Source of the DNA: Thermoguttaceae bacterium
GTDB taxonomy: Bacteria > Planctomycetota > Planctomycetia > Pirellulales > Thermoguttaceae
Reading direction: 5' to 3'
DNA: 64,000 nucleotides
Assembly (NCBI GenBank): GCA_025060325.1
Contig: JANXBW010000019.1
Coordinates: 32,506 to 96,505 of the forward strand
Part shown: piece after piece, positions 1 to 9,811 of the stretch
Layout of the letters: each line of letters starts with the position of its first letter
Numbering within the stretch: the first letter of the stretch is position 1
Notes under the pieces: model-generated
What the model was told of the DNA's origin: nothing
The model's database searches: none
What the model saw: only the letters and a program-made list of their open reading frames with translations
Made by a program: the position numbers and the translations under genes

Positions 1-1
1 A

Positions 2-388
2 CACACGGCGCCGACTATCCTCGTGCTTTGCGATCCCCGCAGGCATGCTGTTGTCGAATTCGTGCCCGGCGAAGTAGCAGTCCGCGGGGAGAAAGACACG
101 GTGGTTGCCTGTACGAATCACTTCCGGACGGCACTTGCCGGAACTATCCCCATGTGTCCCCGCTATGAGAAGTTGATAAAGGCAGAGAAGCTTGCTCGCA
201 TCAGCGTTGCGGATGTCATTTCGGTGCTTCATGCCGCCAATCAAGGCGAGCGGACGATTCAAACGATGGTTTTCGAGCCGCAGTCCCTGCGATTGCATTT
301 GTCGCTAGGAAGCATCCCTGCCAGTGCCGGGCCATTTGTCAGCGTTGATCTGAAAACCTGGTTCGCAAACAGCCAGCCGCTCAAGTAG
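2..388 (+). CDS. C45-family acyltransferase/hydrolase, C-terminal part (5' end outside the window)
   Basis: The reading frame is open from the first bases and ends in TAG at 386-388, so this is the 3' end of a gene that begins before the window. The visible 128 residues read like the C-terminal half of the acyl-CoA:6-aminopenicillanate acyltransferase (peptidase C45, Ntn-hydrolase) family. They contain a TNHFRT segment near residue 40, a Tyr/Leu-rich helix, and a TIQTMVFEPQSLRLHLSLG stretch that forms the last beta strands in this fold. The autocatalytic Cys at the mature N-terminus would lie outside the window, so activity cannot be judged. The substrate is unknown; planctomycete relatives are generally annotated only at family level. 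An internal ATG at 23 is not the true start, because residues upstream of it continue the domain. The assignment rests on motif memory, not on a search. Confidence 0.65.
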   Translation, partial: HTAPTILVLCDPRRHAVVEFVPGEVAVRGEKDTVVACTNHFRTALAGTIPMCPRYEKLIKAEKLARISVADVISVLHAANQGERTIQTMVFEPQSLRLHLSLGSIPASAGPFVSVDLKTWFANSQPLK

Positions 389-918
389 CTTGGTATTTGC
401 CGCTGAAAATGATCGGCATAAACCTCCAACCCACTGCGGCTGACCAGTCGCCGCATGTGTTCTTGCAACGAAAGGCCGGCTTGAAAGCTACTTGTGAGAT
501 GGTGCACGCACTGCCGGGAAAACGTCTTGCCATCGGCTAGCCCGGTTTGTTGACAAAAAGCCTTTAGACGAGAACTTTTCCGGATTGACGAATGGGTAAT
601 GCCGGATTTCTTAACGCTCGCCGTAAGGTAGCTTTGCTCTTGGGAAGCGAATGCTGCTAGAGGTGCGAACTGGCGCCGCCTGGGCTCGCGATTGCCTCAG
701 GGGCGCTTTCGCAGAGCAGTGACTAAGGGATCGCCACTTCCCGGTTTTAAGGGAGATTGCCCGCGGTTATCATTTCGGCAAGTGGGACCAGCGAACCCTC
801 CGCGCCATGTTGGCACACCGCAGCCGGTTGCCTCGCTTTTTCCCCGGCTAATTCCACCCCAAAGGAATCGCATAGATCAACTAGCTATTTCGGGAAATCT
901 CACAAAGGAGCCACACGC
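389..918. other. Intergenic region without a recognised gene
   Basis: 530 bases between the acyltransferase tail and the BNR protein. Short ORFs occur on both strands but none has a convincing ribosome binding site or recognisable protein features. A TTGACG at 585-590 could be a -35 box, but no good -10 follows at 16-18 bases. The last 20 bases hold the AAAGGAG ribosome binding site of the next gene. Confidence 0.5.
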
Positions 919-3486
919 ATGCAAGCCACCCCTAGGGAGCGGGCCATCTGTAAACGGCCGAAAGCTCTTTCCCGGATGGGAAGTGCTTTTTGCGCACTAA
1001 CTTTGCTTGCAACGGCACTGGCGGCCTTTTGGGTGGGGATCCCGTCCGGCACTGGGCCAGAGGTTTTCGCCGCCGACCAGCCGGATAAGCAGGGAGACCA
1101 GGGCGCAAGTGTCAACAGAATGGCGATCGCTCAGGACGCAGCGGAGCTTTCGTTCGGCCCATTAGCCCGGGGAATTGAGCTTGGCGGAATAGGAGGGGCC
1201 TACTTTTTAGCGGATCCGGGTGAGCTTGTCATCGAAGTCTCCAAGCGAGATCTCAATCGCATCTCGCGGACGACGGAACTTTGGGCGATCCTTGCCGGCC
1301 CGGACCGCCGCGTGCTTGCAGAGGCGAAAATTCCCGACGATGGCCTTCCCCTTGGCACCCTGGGGCCCCGACGGACAGCAATTCTTCGCGCTCCCGTTCC
1401 CCGCAAAGGTGTATATGCTTTGAATATCACGGTGTCTCAAGATCGGTACGGAGAGGCGATGTACTGGAGCTTTCGGACCAATTGTCGGCAATATGTGATT
1501 GAAACTTCCCGCGGCCACCGCGATGCCCCGCACGAAGAACCGATTGTCCTTTTCTGCCCGGAGCAAGCTGCGGAGGTGTGGTTTCGCCCCACGCCACTTG
1601 AATTCCGGATCGAGGTGTTGACAGATTCGTCGACGCCTCCTCAGCTTCTTGACCAAGAGGGCCGGGTGCTACCCACTTTTGTTCGGGCCGATAATGCCGG
1701 ATGGCAGGCGGACGTACCGGCGGACAGTAATCGGCAAGGGCTCTGGAAGTTGGTGCTCCCGCCGGGCGTAAGCACCGTCCATGTCGACGGGCTGACGCGG
1801 TGGCGATCGGGTGATCCCTATCGTGACCTATGCTACTGGGCACCTGAGGCGGAAGCATATATCCCATTTGTCGACTATCGCTGGCTACTAGTTCCCTACC
1901 GCCGCGTTGTTTATCTAGAGGATAAGCCGGAAAAGCAGGTCTCCTTCCAACTTCATAACAACGGTCGACAGCCGATGGACGTGACACTTTCCGTGGAATA
2001 TCCCAGCGAACCAGTCCCGGTACGTTTGGGGACCTCCCAGGTGCGGATTGCCCCGGGAGCAACGGAAAGCGTGGAGCTGGCTTGTGGCCTCGCGGCCGGC
2101 CAGTCGGCCGGAGTCTTCCACATTCGCGTTACACCAACGCATGATGCCTCGTGGAGCACTTACAGTACGGTCGAAGTTTCCACCGGACTGCCACCGGCGG
2201 CCAAACCCTTTGAGCCGCCTTTGGTTCTTAAACCTTATCAACACGAAAACGAGCAACTCGGGCTTTTGCCGGATTATCCGACCGAGGGTGAACTTTACTT
2301 TGACCTCCGGAATTATCCGTATGTGGTGGCGCGGGGGGATCTGTGGACTTTGGCCGACGGATCCTGGCAACCGATTCAGTTAAACCAAAAGTGTGTCTGG
2401 GCTGGCGAGGGTACCCGGGCCCGGTGGGTCCGTCCCCTAACCCCAAAAGTTGCCTTCGATAACGCTGGCGCCATCTACCTGGTGTGCCGCGTTGATGATA
2501 AGGACGCACTTATCTTTTCGGCAGACGGCGGAAGCCATTGGCAGGCGGTTGCCTTCCCTCAACCTAATGTGCAGGCGGCCTACGACTTAGAGGTGTTTAC
2601 CGGCCATAACGTGCCGCAAGGTCCGCCGGCCATCCTGCGTTTTGTCTACCTCGGGCGGGATCCCAAACTGTTTTGGCGATACATGCACCGCTTGGAACTT
2701 TATGTGCCTGAGAAGACGGCTGGCACAATCACGCTGGGCGAGCCGATCGTGTTGAGCGAGGAGTGCCTTGGACTTTCCTCCCATTCGGGAAGCCCTAACT
2801 GTGTCCTCTCTTGCGGGGACATGGTTCATGCTATTTGGGCACAGGCCACAGATCCGAATGTCAAACTTCCCGGGACACCGGCTTATGTCAACACTTGGAA
2901 CAGAAAGAGCCGGACGCTAGGGAAGCCGGTGCTCGTTGGATATGGTGCTCCGCCCAACGACATCCACAACACTCCGGCTCTTACCATCGATAGCAAAGGG
3001 TTTCTCCATACGCTGGGCGGAACGCACGGCACTCCGTTCCCCTATGCCCAATCTCTGGTGCCCAATGATACCCAGAAGGGCTTCACTGAACCTATTTATA
3101 TTTCGAAGGGTGAGCAAACATACATTGGATTTGTCTGTGGGCCTGATGATACGCTATACACGGCCTTCAGACTGTGGCAGCGGGCCAAAGATCCCTTCCC
3201 CAACTCCCACTTTGCGACCCTGGCCCTGCAAAGGAAAAAGCCTGATCAACCTTGGCAGGAGCCGGTTGTGCTTATTATCCCACCATTTTCTGAGTACAGC
3301 GTTTACTACCACCGATTGACAATCGACCGAAAAGGGCGACTTTTCCTTTCCTACGATTACTGGTCAACACATTGGTTCTATCGGATCGACCATTTTGGCC
3401 GGCGGCGGGTGAGTATGTTCTCCGCCGATGGCGGGCGGACATGGAAGTTCCTCACCACTGCCGACCTTCTGCCGAGTGGAAAGTAA
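919..3486 (+). CDS. Secreted BNR-repeat (sialidase-like propeller) protein
   Basis: 855 residues. I chose ATG 919 because AAAGGAG (904-910) sits just upstream and the protein then opens with a signal peptide (basic start, hydrophobic core ALTLLATALAAFWVG, likely cleavage after VFA near residue 50). The longer frame to 757 has no such start. The middle contains beta-rich domains; the C-terminal half has two Asp-box motifs, FSADGGSHW near residue 531 and FSADGGRTW near residue 834, and a KGFLHTLGGTHGTPF segment typical of BNR_4-type propellers. Role: probably an exported glycan-binding or glycan-cleaving protein. The family is not enough to name a substrate, and I did not identify the Arg triad and Tyr/Glu pair of true sialidases. 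It is followed after 470 bases by a Tat oxidoreductase and a glycosidase on the same strand, which supports a role in polysaccharide use. Confidence 0.75.
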   Translation: MQATPRERAICKRPKALSRMGSAFCALTLLATALAAFWVGIPSGTGPEVFAADQPDKQGDQGASVNRMAIAQDAAELSFGPLARGIELGGIGGAYFLADPGELVIEVSKRDLNRISRTTELWAILAGPDRRVLAEAKIPDDGLPLGTLGPRRTAILRAPVPRKGVYALNITVSQDRYGEAMYWSFRTNCRQYVIETSRGHRDAPHEEPIVLFCPEQAAEVWFRPTPLEFRIEVLTDSSTPPQLLDQEGRVLPTFVRADNAGWQADVPADSNRQGLWKLVLPPGVSTVHVDGLTRWRSGDPYRDLCYWAPEAEAYIPFVDYRWLLVPYRRVVYLEDKPEKQVSFQLHNNGRQPMDVTLSVEYPSEPVPVRLGTSQVRIAPGATESVELACGLAAGQSAGVFHIRVTPTHDASWSTYSTVEVSTGLPPAAKPFEPPLVLKPYQHENEQLGLLPDYPTEGELYFDLRNYPYVVARGDLWTLADGSWQPIQLNQKCVWAGEGTRARWVRPLTPKVAFDNAGAIYLVCRVDDKDALIFSADGGSHWQAVAFPQPNVQAAYDLEVFTGHNVPQGPPAILRFVYLGRDPKLFWRYMHRLELYVPEKTAGTITLGEPIVLSEECLGLSSHSGSPNCVLSCGDMVHAIWAQATDPNVKLPGTPAYVNTWNRKSRTLGKPVLVGYGAPPNDIHNTPALTIDSKGFLHTLGGTHGTPFPYAQSLVPNDTQKGFTEPIYISKGEQTYIGFVCGPDDTLYTAFRLWQRAKDPFPNSHFATLALQRKKPDQPWQEPVVLIIPPFSEYSVYYHRLTIDRKGRLFLSYDYWSTHWFYRIDHFGRRRVSMFSADGGRTWKFLTTADLLPSGK

Positions 3487-3956
3487 CGCAAAAGGGCGGA
3501 GCGATTGGCGATTGACCTGGCCGACTGTCGCGCTTACGCCCTTCATCGGCCTGGCTGTCGCCGAAGCTGACCATGGTCCGGTGCCGGCCGACGGGGCTCG
3601 AAGCGCTCGAGGAGAATGGGGCCTTCCACAAAACGCACTCCTGCACAAGGACCGGCTTTTGCCTAAAGTGCCTTCTCGGGATTTTCGGGTGCATAGTACG
3701 GGGACTTGCCTAGGGCTTAAACCTCGTCGGAAGGGAATGGCCCGGCAGTTAGCGCAGGGCCTTGCCCAGATTTGCCGATCGGTGCCGACAGCACTCCGCC
3801 GGCTCTTTGACACTCTGCGGCAAGTTGCTAGACTATCGCTGTCAAAGCGCGTAGCTAACCGTGGCTTGTCCGGCCGGTCAAGTTGTGGTTTTTTTGAAGG
3901 CCGACCGCTAAGTGTTAGGAAAATGCGACGTTTACAGCAACACGAGGAGTATTTCC
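3487..3956 (+). other. Intergenic region carrying a promoter/operator candidate
   Basis: 470 bases between the BNR protein and the first Gfo/Idh gene. No gene is evident; the ORFs here are out-of-frame. The region carries a TTGACA-N16-TAGACT promoter candidate flanked by an 8-bp inverted repeat (listed separately) and ends with the GAGGAG ribosome binding site at about 3944-3949. Confidence 0.5.
3805..3847 (+). promoter_or_regulatory. Promoter TTGACA-N16-TAGACT inside a CTTTGACA/TGTCAAAG inverted repeat
   Basis: CTTTGACA at 3805-3812 is repeated as its perfect reverse complement TGTCAAAG at 3840-3847, 27 bases apart. The left arm contains a consensus -35 (TTGACA 3807-3812), and TAGACT at 3829-3834 is an acceptable -10 with a 16-base spacer. 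The right arm would then straddle the start of transcription. This arrangement looks like an operator over a promoter driving the Gfo/Idh gene (start 3957) and perhaps the glycosidase. A hairpin without regulatory meaning is the alternative. Confidence 0.4.
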
Positions 3957-5264
3957 ATGCAAGGTCACGGTCACGGAACCTCTCGGCGGGAATTTGTTGG
4001 CAAAATGGTCCAGGGCGCTGCGGTACTTCATTCGGTAGGCTTACTAGCGCGGATGGCTCACGGGGGACTGTACGAAGAGACACTCCGGGTAGCCCTTGTC
4101 GGATGTGGTGGACGAGGCATCGGTGCCGCGGTCAACTGTTTTGCCGTGTCTGGTCCGGTGAAGATTGTAGCCCTTGCTGATGTCTTCGAGGATCAGGTCC
4201 GCAATGCCAAAGCGCAGCTGGAGGCTCGTGATAAATCAAAAACCGACCTGCCCAATGATCGCCTTTTCTGGGGCTTAGATGCTTATAAACATGCTATCGA
4301 CTGCGATGTTGACCTAGTTCTCATTGCCACGCCGCCTGGTGTTCGACCAAAGCAGTACCGTTATGCTATCGAAAAAGGTCGGCATGTGTTCATGGAAAAG
4401 CCTCTTTGCACTGATGTAGGGGGTTATCGGGAACTTGTTGAGGTCAACAAGCTTGCCGACAGTAAGGGGCTTAAGGTCGGTGTAGGCCTGCAGCGGCGGC
4501 ACGAGCCCCGATACCAGGAAACTATCAAGCGCATTCAAGACGGGGCGATCGGGCGGATTCTGTTTCTCCGCTGCTATTGGAATATGGGGAACATCTGGAC
4601 CAAAAGCCGACAACCGGGCGATACGGAGCTGGCCTATCAACTGCGCAACTGGCAATACTTCTACTATTTCGGCGGCGACAACATCACGGAGCAACACATC
4701 CACAATATTGACATCTGCAATTGGGTCATGAACAAACACCCGGTCGAGGCCAACGGGATGGGTGGCCGGCAAGGGCGGGACCGCTTCCCCGACATGGGTA
4801 TGATCTTCGACCATCACGCCGTCGAATTTACTTATGATGATGGGGTGAAGATGTTTAGCCAGTGCCGACAGATGCCCGACTGCTGGAACATCGTGGCCGA
4901 ATTCGTCCACGGCACAGAAGGGTGGGCTGATTGCTCCGGGCGAATTTGGGGTCGGCAGGAATGGCAATACCGTGGCCCCAATCCCAACCCTTATGACCAG
5001 GAAATCATCGATTTGGTCGCGGCGATTCGGGAGGACAAGCCGTACAATGAAGGTTGGTTCGGGGCCACAAGCAGCATGACCGCTGTCCTGGGCCGGATTG
5101 CCACCTATTCCGGCCAGGTCGTCCGCTGGGACGAGGCCGTGGCCAAAGCCCCGCCGGAGGTGCCCGAGCTTGTCAGTTGGGACCAAAAAATGCCGATCAT
5201 GCCCGATCCGGATGGCACCTACCGCAGCTCCGTAGCGATGCCGGGCGTATGGAAGCTATTTTAA
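3957..5264 (+). CDS. Gfo/Idh/MocA-family oxidoreductase with Tat signal
   Basis: 435 residues. Start ATG 3957 has GAGGAG just upstream and gives an N-terminus with the twin-arginine motif SRREF followed by a hydrophobic segment, so the enzyme is probably exported folded with its cofactor. The Rossmann motif VALVGCGGRGIG lies near residue 44, the catalytic EKP (EKPLCTD) near residue 147, and the conserved TEQHIHNIDICNW segment near residue 242. These are the hallmarks of the Tat-exported Gfo/Idh/MocA group common in planctomycetes. NAD(P)-dependent oxidation or reduction of a sugar or sugar-like compound is expected from the family; the substrate cannot be read from sequence. The secreted GH106-like gene follows after 102 bases on the same strand and may be co-transcribed. 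A second Tat Gfo/Idh lies at 34459. Confidence 0.9.
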   Translation: MQGHGHGTSRREFVGKMVQGAAVLHSVGLLARMAHGGLYEETLRVALVGCGGRGIGAAVNCFAVSGPVKIVALADVFEDQVRNAKAQLEARDKSKTDLPNDRLFWGLDAYKHAIDCDVDLVLIATPPGVRPKQYRYAIEKGRHVFMEKPLCTDVGGYRELVEVNKLADSKGLKVGVGLQRRHEPRYQETIKRIQDGAIGRILFLRCYWNMGNIWTKSRQPGDTELAYQLRNWQYFYYFGGDNITEQHIHNIDICNWVMNKHPVEANGMGGRQGRDRFPDMGMIFDHHAVEFTYDDGVKMFSQCRQMPDCWNIVAEFVHGTEGWADCSGRIWGRQEWQYRGPNPNPYDQEIIDLVAAIREDKPYNEGWFGATSSMTAVLGRIATYSGQVVRWDEAVAKAPPEVPELVSWDQKMPIMPDPDGTYRSSVAMPGVWKLF

Positions 5265-5366
5265 TCCACATCGCCGTTTGTGGGCTAAAGCCTTTAAAGC
5301 GATCGCGCAAGTGGCAAATTTGCCCTGGTCGTGGTTAGTTTGCGCCTCCACAGAGGGGACTTTTCC

Positions 5367-7415
5367 ATGAAGATCCGTCCCGCTGGCGGAATAGCGTTGT
5401 GGATGCAAGGCTTCGTGGTCATTCTCACAGGCGGCATGAGCGTCTTTTCGCTTGGCCAGGAAGCGACAACGCCGGCCACTAAGCCAGCTCCGCTTCCGCC
5501 GGAATGGCTTGCCGCTTGGCAGGAACCGCCGCTTGCGGATTTGCCGCTCCAAATCGTCCACGCTATTCCGCCAGCACGGGCGCGGGGCCACGTGCTGCCT
5601 CGTATTAAGGGTGTTCCTTGGACTGAGCTTCAAACGGACGAAGGCATGGCTTACTACCTTCGTCGGGGTATTGGGGGTCTTGTGTGCAATGTGGCTTTTC
5701 GGGACTACCTTCGCTCCGAGGAAGCTTGGCAAGTCCTGACTCAAGCAGTTGACATTTGCGCCCAGTTGGGGATGCCGATTTGGATTTATGATGAGGAGGG
5801 CTATCCGAGTGGCGCTGCCGGCGGATTAGTCCTCCAGCAATATCCCGAGGGAGAAGCACTTGCTCTGGTGTGGGATCCAGATGATCCGCGGCAATATTTC
5901 GTCCGCCGAGCCTTTGAGCATACGCACGCGGCCAACAATTACTTCGCCGTCCGCCGATACATCAACATTATTGACGAGCAAGCGACCAGAACTTTTGTTG
6001 CGTTAACGCACGATGCCTATTACAAGCGGCTAAGTAAACACTTTGGCAAGACGATCGTGGCGTTCTTTACTGACGAGCCGTCGCTTATTGCCGTCAATTT
6101 AGGCCCCATTCCCGAGCCGGCCCAGAGCCGCGTACCGGTACGCGATAAGCCCGATCCGGCGATTAAACCTCTTCCATCGATACCGTGGGGACATGACCTT
6201 GCCGATTGCTACAGGAAGCGATATGGCGAAGACATCACCCAGGTTCGGCAAAGCCTTTTCCAGGGGGACAACCCCGTCGATCGACAAGTCCGGCGACAGT
6301 TTTGGTCGCTTATTTCCGAGCTTGTAGCCGAGCGATACTTTCGCGTCCTTCGGGACTGGTGTCGGGAGCATGGGGTGGCCTCGTCTGGGCATAATTTGGC
6401 AGAGGAGTCGCTTCTCCTTCATGTGCCCCTATACGGCAATGCGCTAAAGGCTATTGCCCTTATGGATATTCCCGGCCTTGATATGCTAAGCTCCGATCCA
6501 GGAGTGGTGACGTCGATCGGGTGGATGACGGCAGCCCTGCCGCTTTCTGGCGCACTTCTTGAAGGTAATCGCCGCGTAATGACGGAAGTGAGTGATTTTT
6601 CTCAGAAGATGTTTGGTCCAGGTCCTGTTAACTTAGGGGCCATGCAAGCAACGGCTGCCTGGCAAGCCGCGTGGGGCGTTACCGAATTCACGCTTTACTA
6701 TAGCCCGGAAGATCGCTCCGTGGATGACAATCGCCTTTACGGGCTCTTCGTCGGGCGACTTAACGCCCTCCTGAAGTCAGCCCTTCCTGTTCCGAAAGTC
6801 GCGCTTTACTACCCGATTTACGATTTATGGGCGGAATATATTCCAAGCGCAGATCGCCCCACGGATCAATCGCAATCGGAGCGTTTTCGTCGCATTAGCG
6901 AGTCCTTTTACCGCATCGGTCGGTCGCTGCAACAGCGCCAGATACCGTTTGTCCTTATCGACCACGAATACCTCGGGCGAGCCCGGGTGGAAAATGGTCA
7001 ACTACGGATTGGCAATCTTAACCTCACACATCTTGTCCTCCCGATGGATGTTGAGCTTCCGCCAGAGACCGAGCGTGCCGCAAGCCAGCTTGCCACAACC
7101 GGCGGTAAGGTTATCCGCGATGGCAGTCCGGAGCGAATCACGCCGGCAACCGTCCACCGCTTGGTTTCGGCCCCAGTTGTTGTCGAACCTCCGAATGAGC
7201 ATTTAACGCTGGGGCATTTCTTGCGCGATGGCCGCGAGATTCTCCTTCTGGTCAACGTCGGCAAGAGCAAGTGGACAGGAGCGATTTCTCCGGCCGGAGA
7301 GCAACCGTGGTGGCTTCTTGATCCACATTCTGGCCAGGTCAAGGAGTTAACCCCCAGCGAAGGGCGCGTGCCAGTTGAGCTTGAAGCCTATCGCACGGTA
7401 ATACTCGTGCATTAA
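5367..7415 (+). CDS. Secreted glycoside hydrolase, GH106-like (alpha-L-rhamnosidase-type) TIM barrel
   Basis: 682 residues from ATG 5367, preceded by AGAGGGG. The N-terminus is a signal peptide (hydrophobic WMQGFVVILTGGMSVFSLG, cleavage near residue 31). Residues near 139 read WIYDEEGYPSGAAGG, a close match to the YDE-x-G-(W/Y)-PSG-xAGG signature of the GH106/GH2-like barrel proteins, and FFTDEPS near residue 232 is the second acidic signature of that group. The C-terminus (REILLLVNVGKSKW) looks like a small beta domain. It is shorter than classical GH106 rhamnosidases (about 900-1100 residues), so the sugar-binding C-terminal domains are reduced or absent. Expected role: hydrolysis of a plant- or algal-type oligosaccharide outside the cytoplasm, next to an exported oxidoreductase. 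The exact specificity is unknown. Confidence 0.7.
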   Translation: MKIRPAGGIALWMQGFVVILTGGMSVFSLGQEATTPATKPAPLPPEWLAAWQEPPLADLPLQIVHAIPPARARGHVLPRIKGVPWTELQTDEGMAYYLRRGIGGLVCNVAFRDYLRSEEAWQVLTQAVDICAQLGMPIWIYDEEGYPSGAAGGLVLQQYPEGEALALVWDPDDPRQYFVRRAFEHTHAANNYFAVRRYINIIDEQATRTFVALTHDAYYKRLSKHFGKTIVAFFTDEPSLIAVNLGPIPEPAQSRVPVRDKPDPAIKPLPSIPWGHDLADCYRKRYGEDITQVRQSLFQGDNPVDRQVRRQFWSLISELVAERYFRVLRDWCREHGVASSGHNLAEESLLLHVPLYGNALKAIALMDIPGLDMLSSDPGVVTSIGWMTAALPLSGALLEGNRRVMTEVSDFSQKMFGPGPVNLGAMQATAAWQAAWGVTEFTLYYSPEDRSVDDNRLYGLFVGRLNALLKSALPVPKVALYYPIYDLWAEYIPSADRPTDQSQSERFRRISESFYRIGRSLQQRQIPFVLIDHEYLGRARVENGQLRIGNLNLTHLVLPMDVELPPETERAASQLATTGGKVIRDGSPERITPATVHRLVSAPVVVEPPNEHLTLGHFLRDGREILLLVNVGKSKWTGAISPAGEQPWWLLDPHSGQVKELTPSEGRVPVELEAYRTVILVH

Positions 7416-7827
7416 ACTGAGGGCTTTTCCTTAATGCCCGTCCCCATTGCGATGTCCCGGCGCTAAACGTGGAAAGTCGCAAGACACGCTCAAAGAGGGC
7501 CGTGTGCCTCCTTGAAAAATAATTGTCCACAATTTGCCAAAGTGGCAGGAAGTGAGGTGAGCACCGGAACAATAGACAAGGCCTAAGTTGCACAAGTCCC
7601 TGTCTATTTGGGCAGGAATCAGTACCGGTCGATGGTAACGCAGTCAAAAAGCGAATTGGGACATCTTAGCCGCCTGTGAACGAATGGCTTGGCAACTTGG
7701 CGGATTTATCGGCCTTTTGGCGTGAAAATAAAATTCTGCCTCATCGGTTTGATTCATTTAGCCCAAATGAGCTGCCCGCCTTGAGCTTCGCTGGTGAGGA
7801 TACGAGGGCTACCGGCGCCTACAAAGT
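7416..7827. other. Convergent intergenic region with a hairpin
   Basis: 412 bases between the convergent glycosidase (+) and DUF58 (-) genes. AATAGACA at 7571-7578 pairs with TGTCTATT at 7601-7608, a perfect 8-bp stem with a 22-base loop. There is no T-run, so a rho-independent terminator is not established. Nothing else recognised. Confidence 0.4.
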
Positions 7828-8730
7828 TTACCAGCGCAACTTTGCTCGTCGGGCCAGATATCCCGCCAGCGCTAGCCCAAGGGGCTGATCGGTTCGCAAG
7901 AGTTGATAATCAATCTTGTGCAGCCGACAGCCGGCCGCCAAGGTGCGTGTGTGTTTCTCTAGGGCCGCTAAGTAAGCCCGCCGGATAGCCCGGGGATCCA
8001 CAAGCACCTGTGCCGTGCCCTCCAGCGCGCGGAATTGGGCAAGTTGAGAAAAGGGAAAATCCACCTCGGCCGGATCTAGTATCTGAAAAACAATCACGTC
8101 GTGCCGTCGAAAGCGAAAGTATTTTAAGCCGGCCAGAAGTTCGTCCACGTTGTCCAGCAAGTCACTAAGGATGATCACCAATCCCCGTTTGCGAAACCGC
8201 TGGGCCAGCTCGTAAAAAACCGTTTTAGCGGACGAATGTTCACCTGCTGAAATTCGGTCGACGACAGTCAGTAAACGATCCAGGTGAGCAGCGGTCCCAG
8301 CTGGGCTTAACCACTCTCTAAGCTGCCAGTCATAGCTAGCAAATGCCACCGCGTCGTTTTGAAGCAAGGCCAAGTAGGCCAAGGCAGCCACGGCACACTT
8401 GGCATACTCGAGTTTCGTTAGCGGCGCGGGCTCACTGCGATAGGTCATGCTGGCGCTGACGTCCAGCACGAAGTAGCAGATCTGATTGGTCTCCTCCTCG
8501 TATTGTTTCAGGTAGATTTTGTCCGTTCGGCCGAAGACCTTCCAATCCACATACCGGAGGTCATCGCCCGGCGAATACTCGCGATGTTGGGCAAACTCGA
8601 CAGAAAAACCCCGATAAGGGCTCCGGTGAAGACCGGCCAAATAGCCCTCCACCACTGTCCGGGCACGGAGCGGAAGACCTTGAAGCTTAGCTAGATGTTG
8701 CGGGTCTAAATACTTTTGCCAGCTGTTCAC
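7828..8730 (-). CDS. DUF58 domain protein (vWA-like)
   Basis: 300 residues with a GTG start. The signature block [20 protein letters not shown] near residue 50 is diagnostic of DUF58, and FVLDVSASM near residue 90 is the MIDAS-like DxSxS of the von Willebrand A fold. There are no transmembrane segments. DUF58 proteins are encoded next to MoxR AAA+ ATPases and are thought to act with them in assembly or maturation of membrane or envelope complexes. Its first 44 bases overlap the end of the upstream moxR-like gene, so translation is probably coupled. The usual downstream BatA/BatB-type membrane vWA genes are absent; the next gene (the glycosidase) is convergent. Its client is unknown. Confidence 0.9.
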   Translation of the reverse strand: MNSWQKYLDPQHLAKLQGLPLRARTVVEGYLAGLHRSPYRGFSVEFAQHREYSPGDDLRYVDWKVFGRTDKIYLKQYEEETNQICYFVLDVSASMTYRSEPAPLTKLEYAKCAVAALAYLALLQNDAVAFASYDWQLREWLSPAGTAAHLDRLLTVVDRISAGEHSSAKTVFYELAQRFRKRGLVIILSDLLDNVDELLAGLKYFRFRRHDVIVFQILDPAEVDFPFSQLAQFRALEGTAQVLVDPRAIRRAYLAALEKHTRTLAAGCRLHKIDYQLLRTDQPLGLALAGYLARRAKLRW

Positions 8731-9811
8731 GGAGCCAGGTGTTCTCTTCCGATGCGCTTACCAAATCGAGCAAACGACGAATGATTTCGTCGGAGCGGAT
8801 CCCTTCCGCTTCCGCATTGAAGTTGGTCAAGATGCGGTGACGCAGTACTGGGTAAGCGACCGCGTGAATATCCTCGGGTGTGACGTGGTATCGTCCTTGA
8901 AGAACCGCTCGAGCCTTCCCACCCAGGATTAAGTACTGACTTCCCCGCGGACCGGCCCCCCAAGCTACGTACCGGCGGACCCACTCCGGAGCCTCCGGGT
9001 GCTGGGGACGGGAAAGCCGTACCAGCCGAAGGGCGAATCGCCCCACATATTCAGGCACAGGGACACGCCGCACAATCCGCTGGAGCATCACGATCTGCGG
9101 TCCGCTGAGAACCGGCTCCACGGACAGTTCTTGGTCGCTAGTTGTGCGGCAGACGATCTCCCATTCTTCGTCCTCGTTGGGATAGTCGATAAAGCATTTG
9201 AACATGAATCGGTCCAGTTGCGCCTCAGGAAGCGGGTAAGTGCCCTCCTGCTCGATAGGATTCTGCGTGGCCAAAACAAAAAAGGGCTCGTCCAACGGAT
9301 ATCGCTTCCCGGCCACAGTGACCTGATGTTCCTGCATGGCTTCCAGGAGCGCGGCCTGGGTTTTCGGAGGAGTTCGGTTAATCTCGTCGGCAAGAATTAC
9401 GTTGGCAAAAATGGGCCCCTTAAAGAACCGCAATTCCCGAGTGCCCGAAACCTTATCTTCTTGAATCAACTCGGTCCCGGTGATGTCCGCCGGCATCAAA
9501 TCGGGGGTGAACTGGATCCGGCTAAACTTGAGCGACAAACAATTGGCCAGGGTCCGGATCATCAAAGTTTTGGCAAGCCCGGGCACACCTTCCAATAAAC
9601 AATGTCCCCGGGCAAAAAGAGCGATGAGAAGTTCGTCTATCACCCGAGATTGGCCCACAATGATTCGGCCGATCTGGTCGACGAGCTTCTCGTATGCCTC
9701 GCGAAGGAATCTGACGGCTTCGGCATCGTTTTCCGGGAGCTTGGCCCCGACGGAAACGCCGAGTTCGCTAGCGCCTCCGGCGCCCAATGGATTGGGGGTG
9801 GTCTCACTCAT
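8687..9811 (-). CDS. MoxR-family AAA+ ATPase
   Basis: 374 residues, ATG start at 9811. Walker A GVPGLAKT at residues 75-82, Walker B LADEINR at about 140-146, sensor-1 ATQNP at 181-185 and the MoxR-specific [16 protein letters not shown] block are all intact, so ATP hydrolysis is expected. MoxR ATPases act as chaperone-like remodelers for partners with vWA domains, here presumably the DUF58 protein whose gene overlaps its 3' end by 44 bases. The 44-residue N-terminal extension is low in motifs. The 1-kb upstream region has no obvious gene, so the promoter of this two-gene unit lies there; no clear -35/-10 was found, and the ribosome binding site is weak. Confidence 0.93.
   Translation of the reverse strand: MSETTPNPLGAGGASELGVSVGAKLPENDAEAVRFLREAYEKLVDQIGRIIVGQSRVIDELLIALFARGHCLLEGVPGLAKTLMIRTLANCLSLKFSRIQFTPDLMPADITGTELIQEDKVSGTRELRFFKGPIFANVILADEINRTPPKTQAALLEAMQEHQVTVAGKRYPLDEPFFVLATQNPIEQEGTYPLPEAQLDRFMFKCFIDYPNEDEEWEIVCRTTSDQELSVEPVLSGPQIVMLQRIVRRVPVPEYVGRFALRLVRLSRPQHPEAPEWVRRYVAWGAGPRGSQYLILGGKARAVLQGRYHVTPEDIHAVAYPVLRHRILTNFNAEAEGIRSDEIIRRLLDLVSASEENTWLREQLAKVFRPATSS

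Noticed and set aside
3428..4180. 250-residue plus-strand frame overlapping the BNR end and the Gfo/Idh start
   Set aside because: It shares bases with two well-supported genes in other frames and has no protein-like motif.
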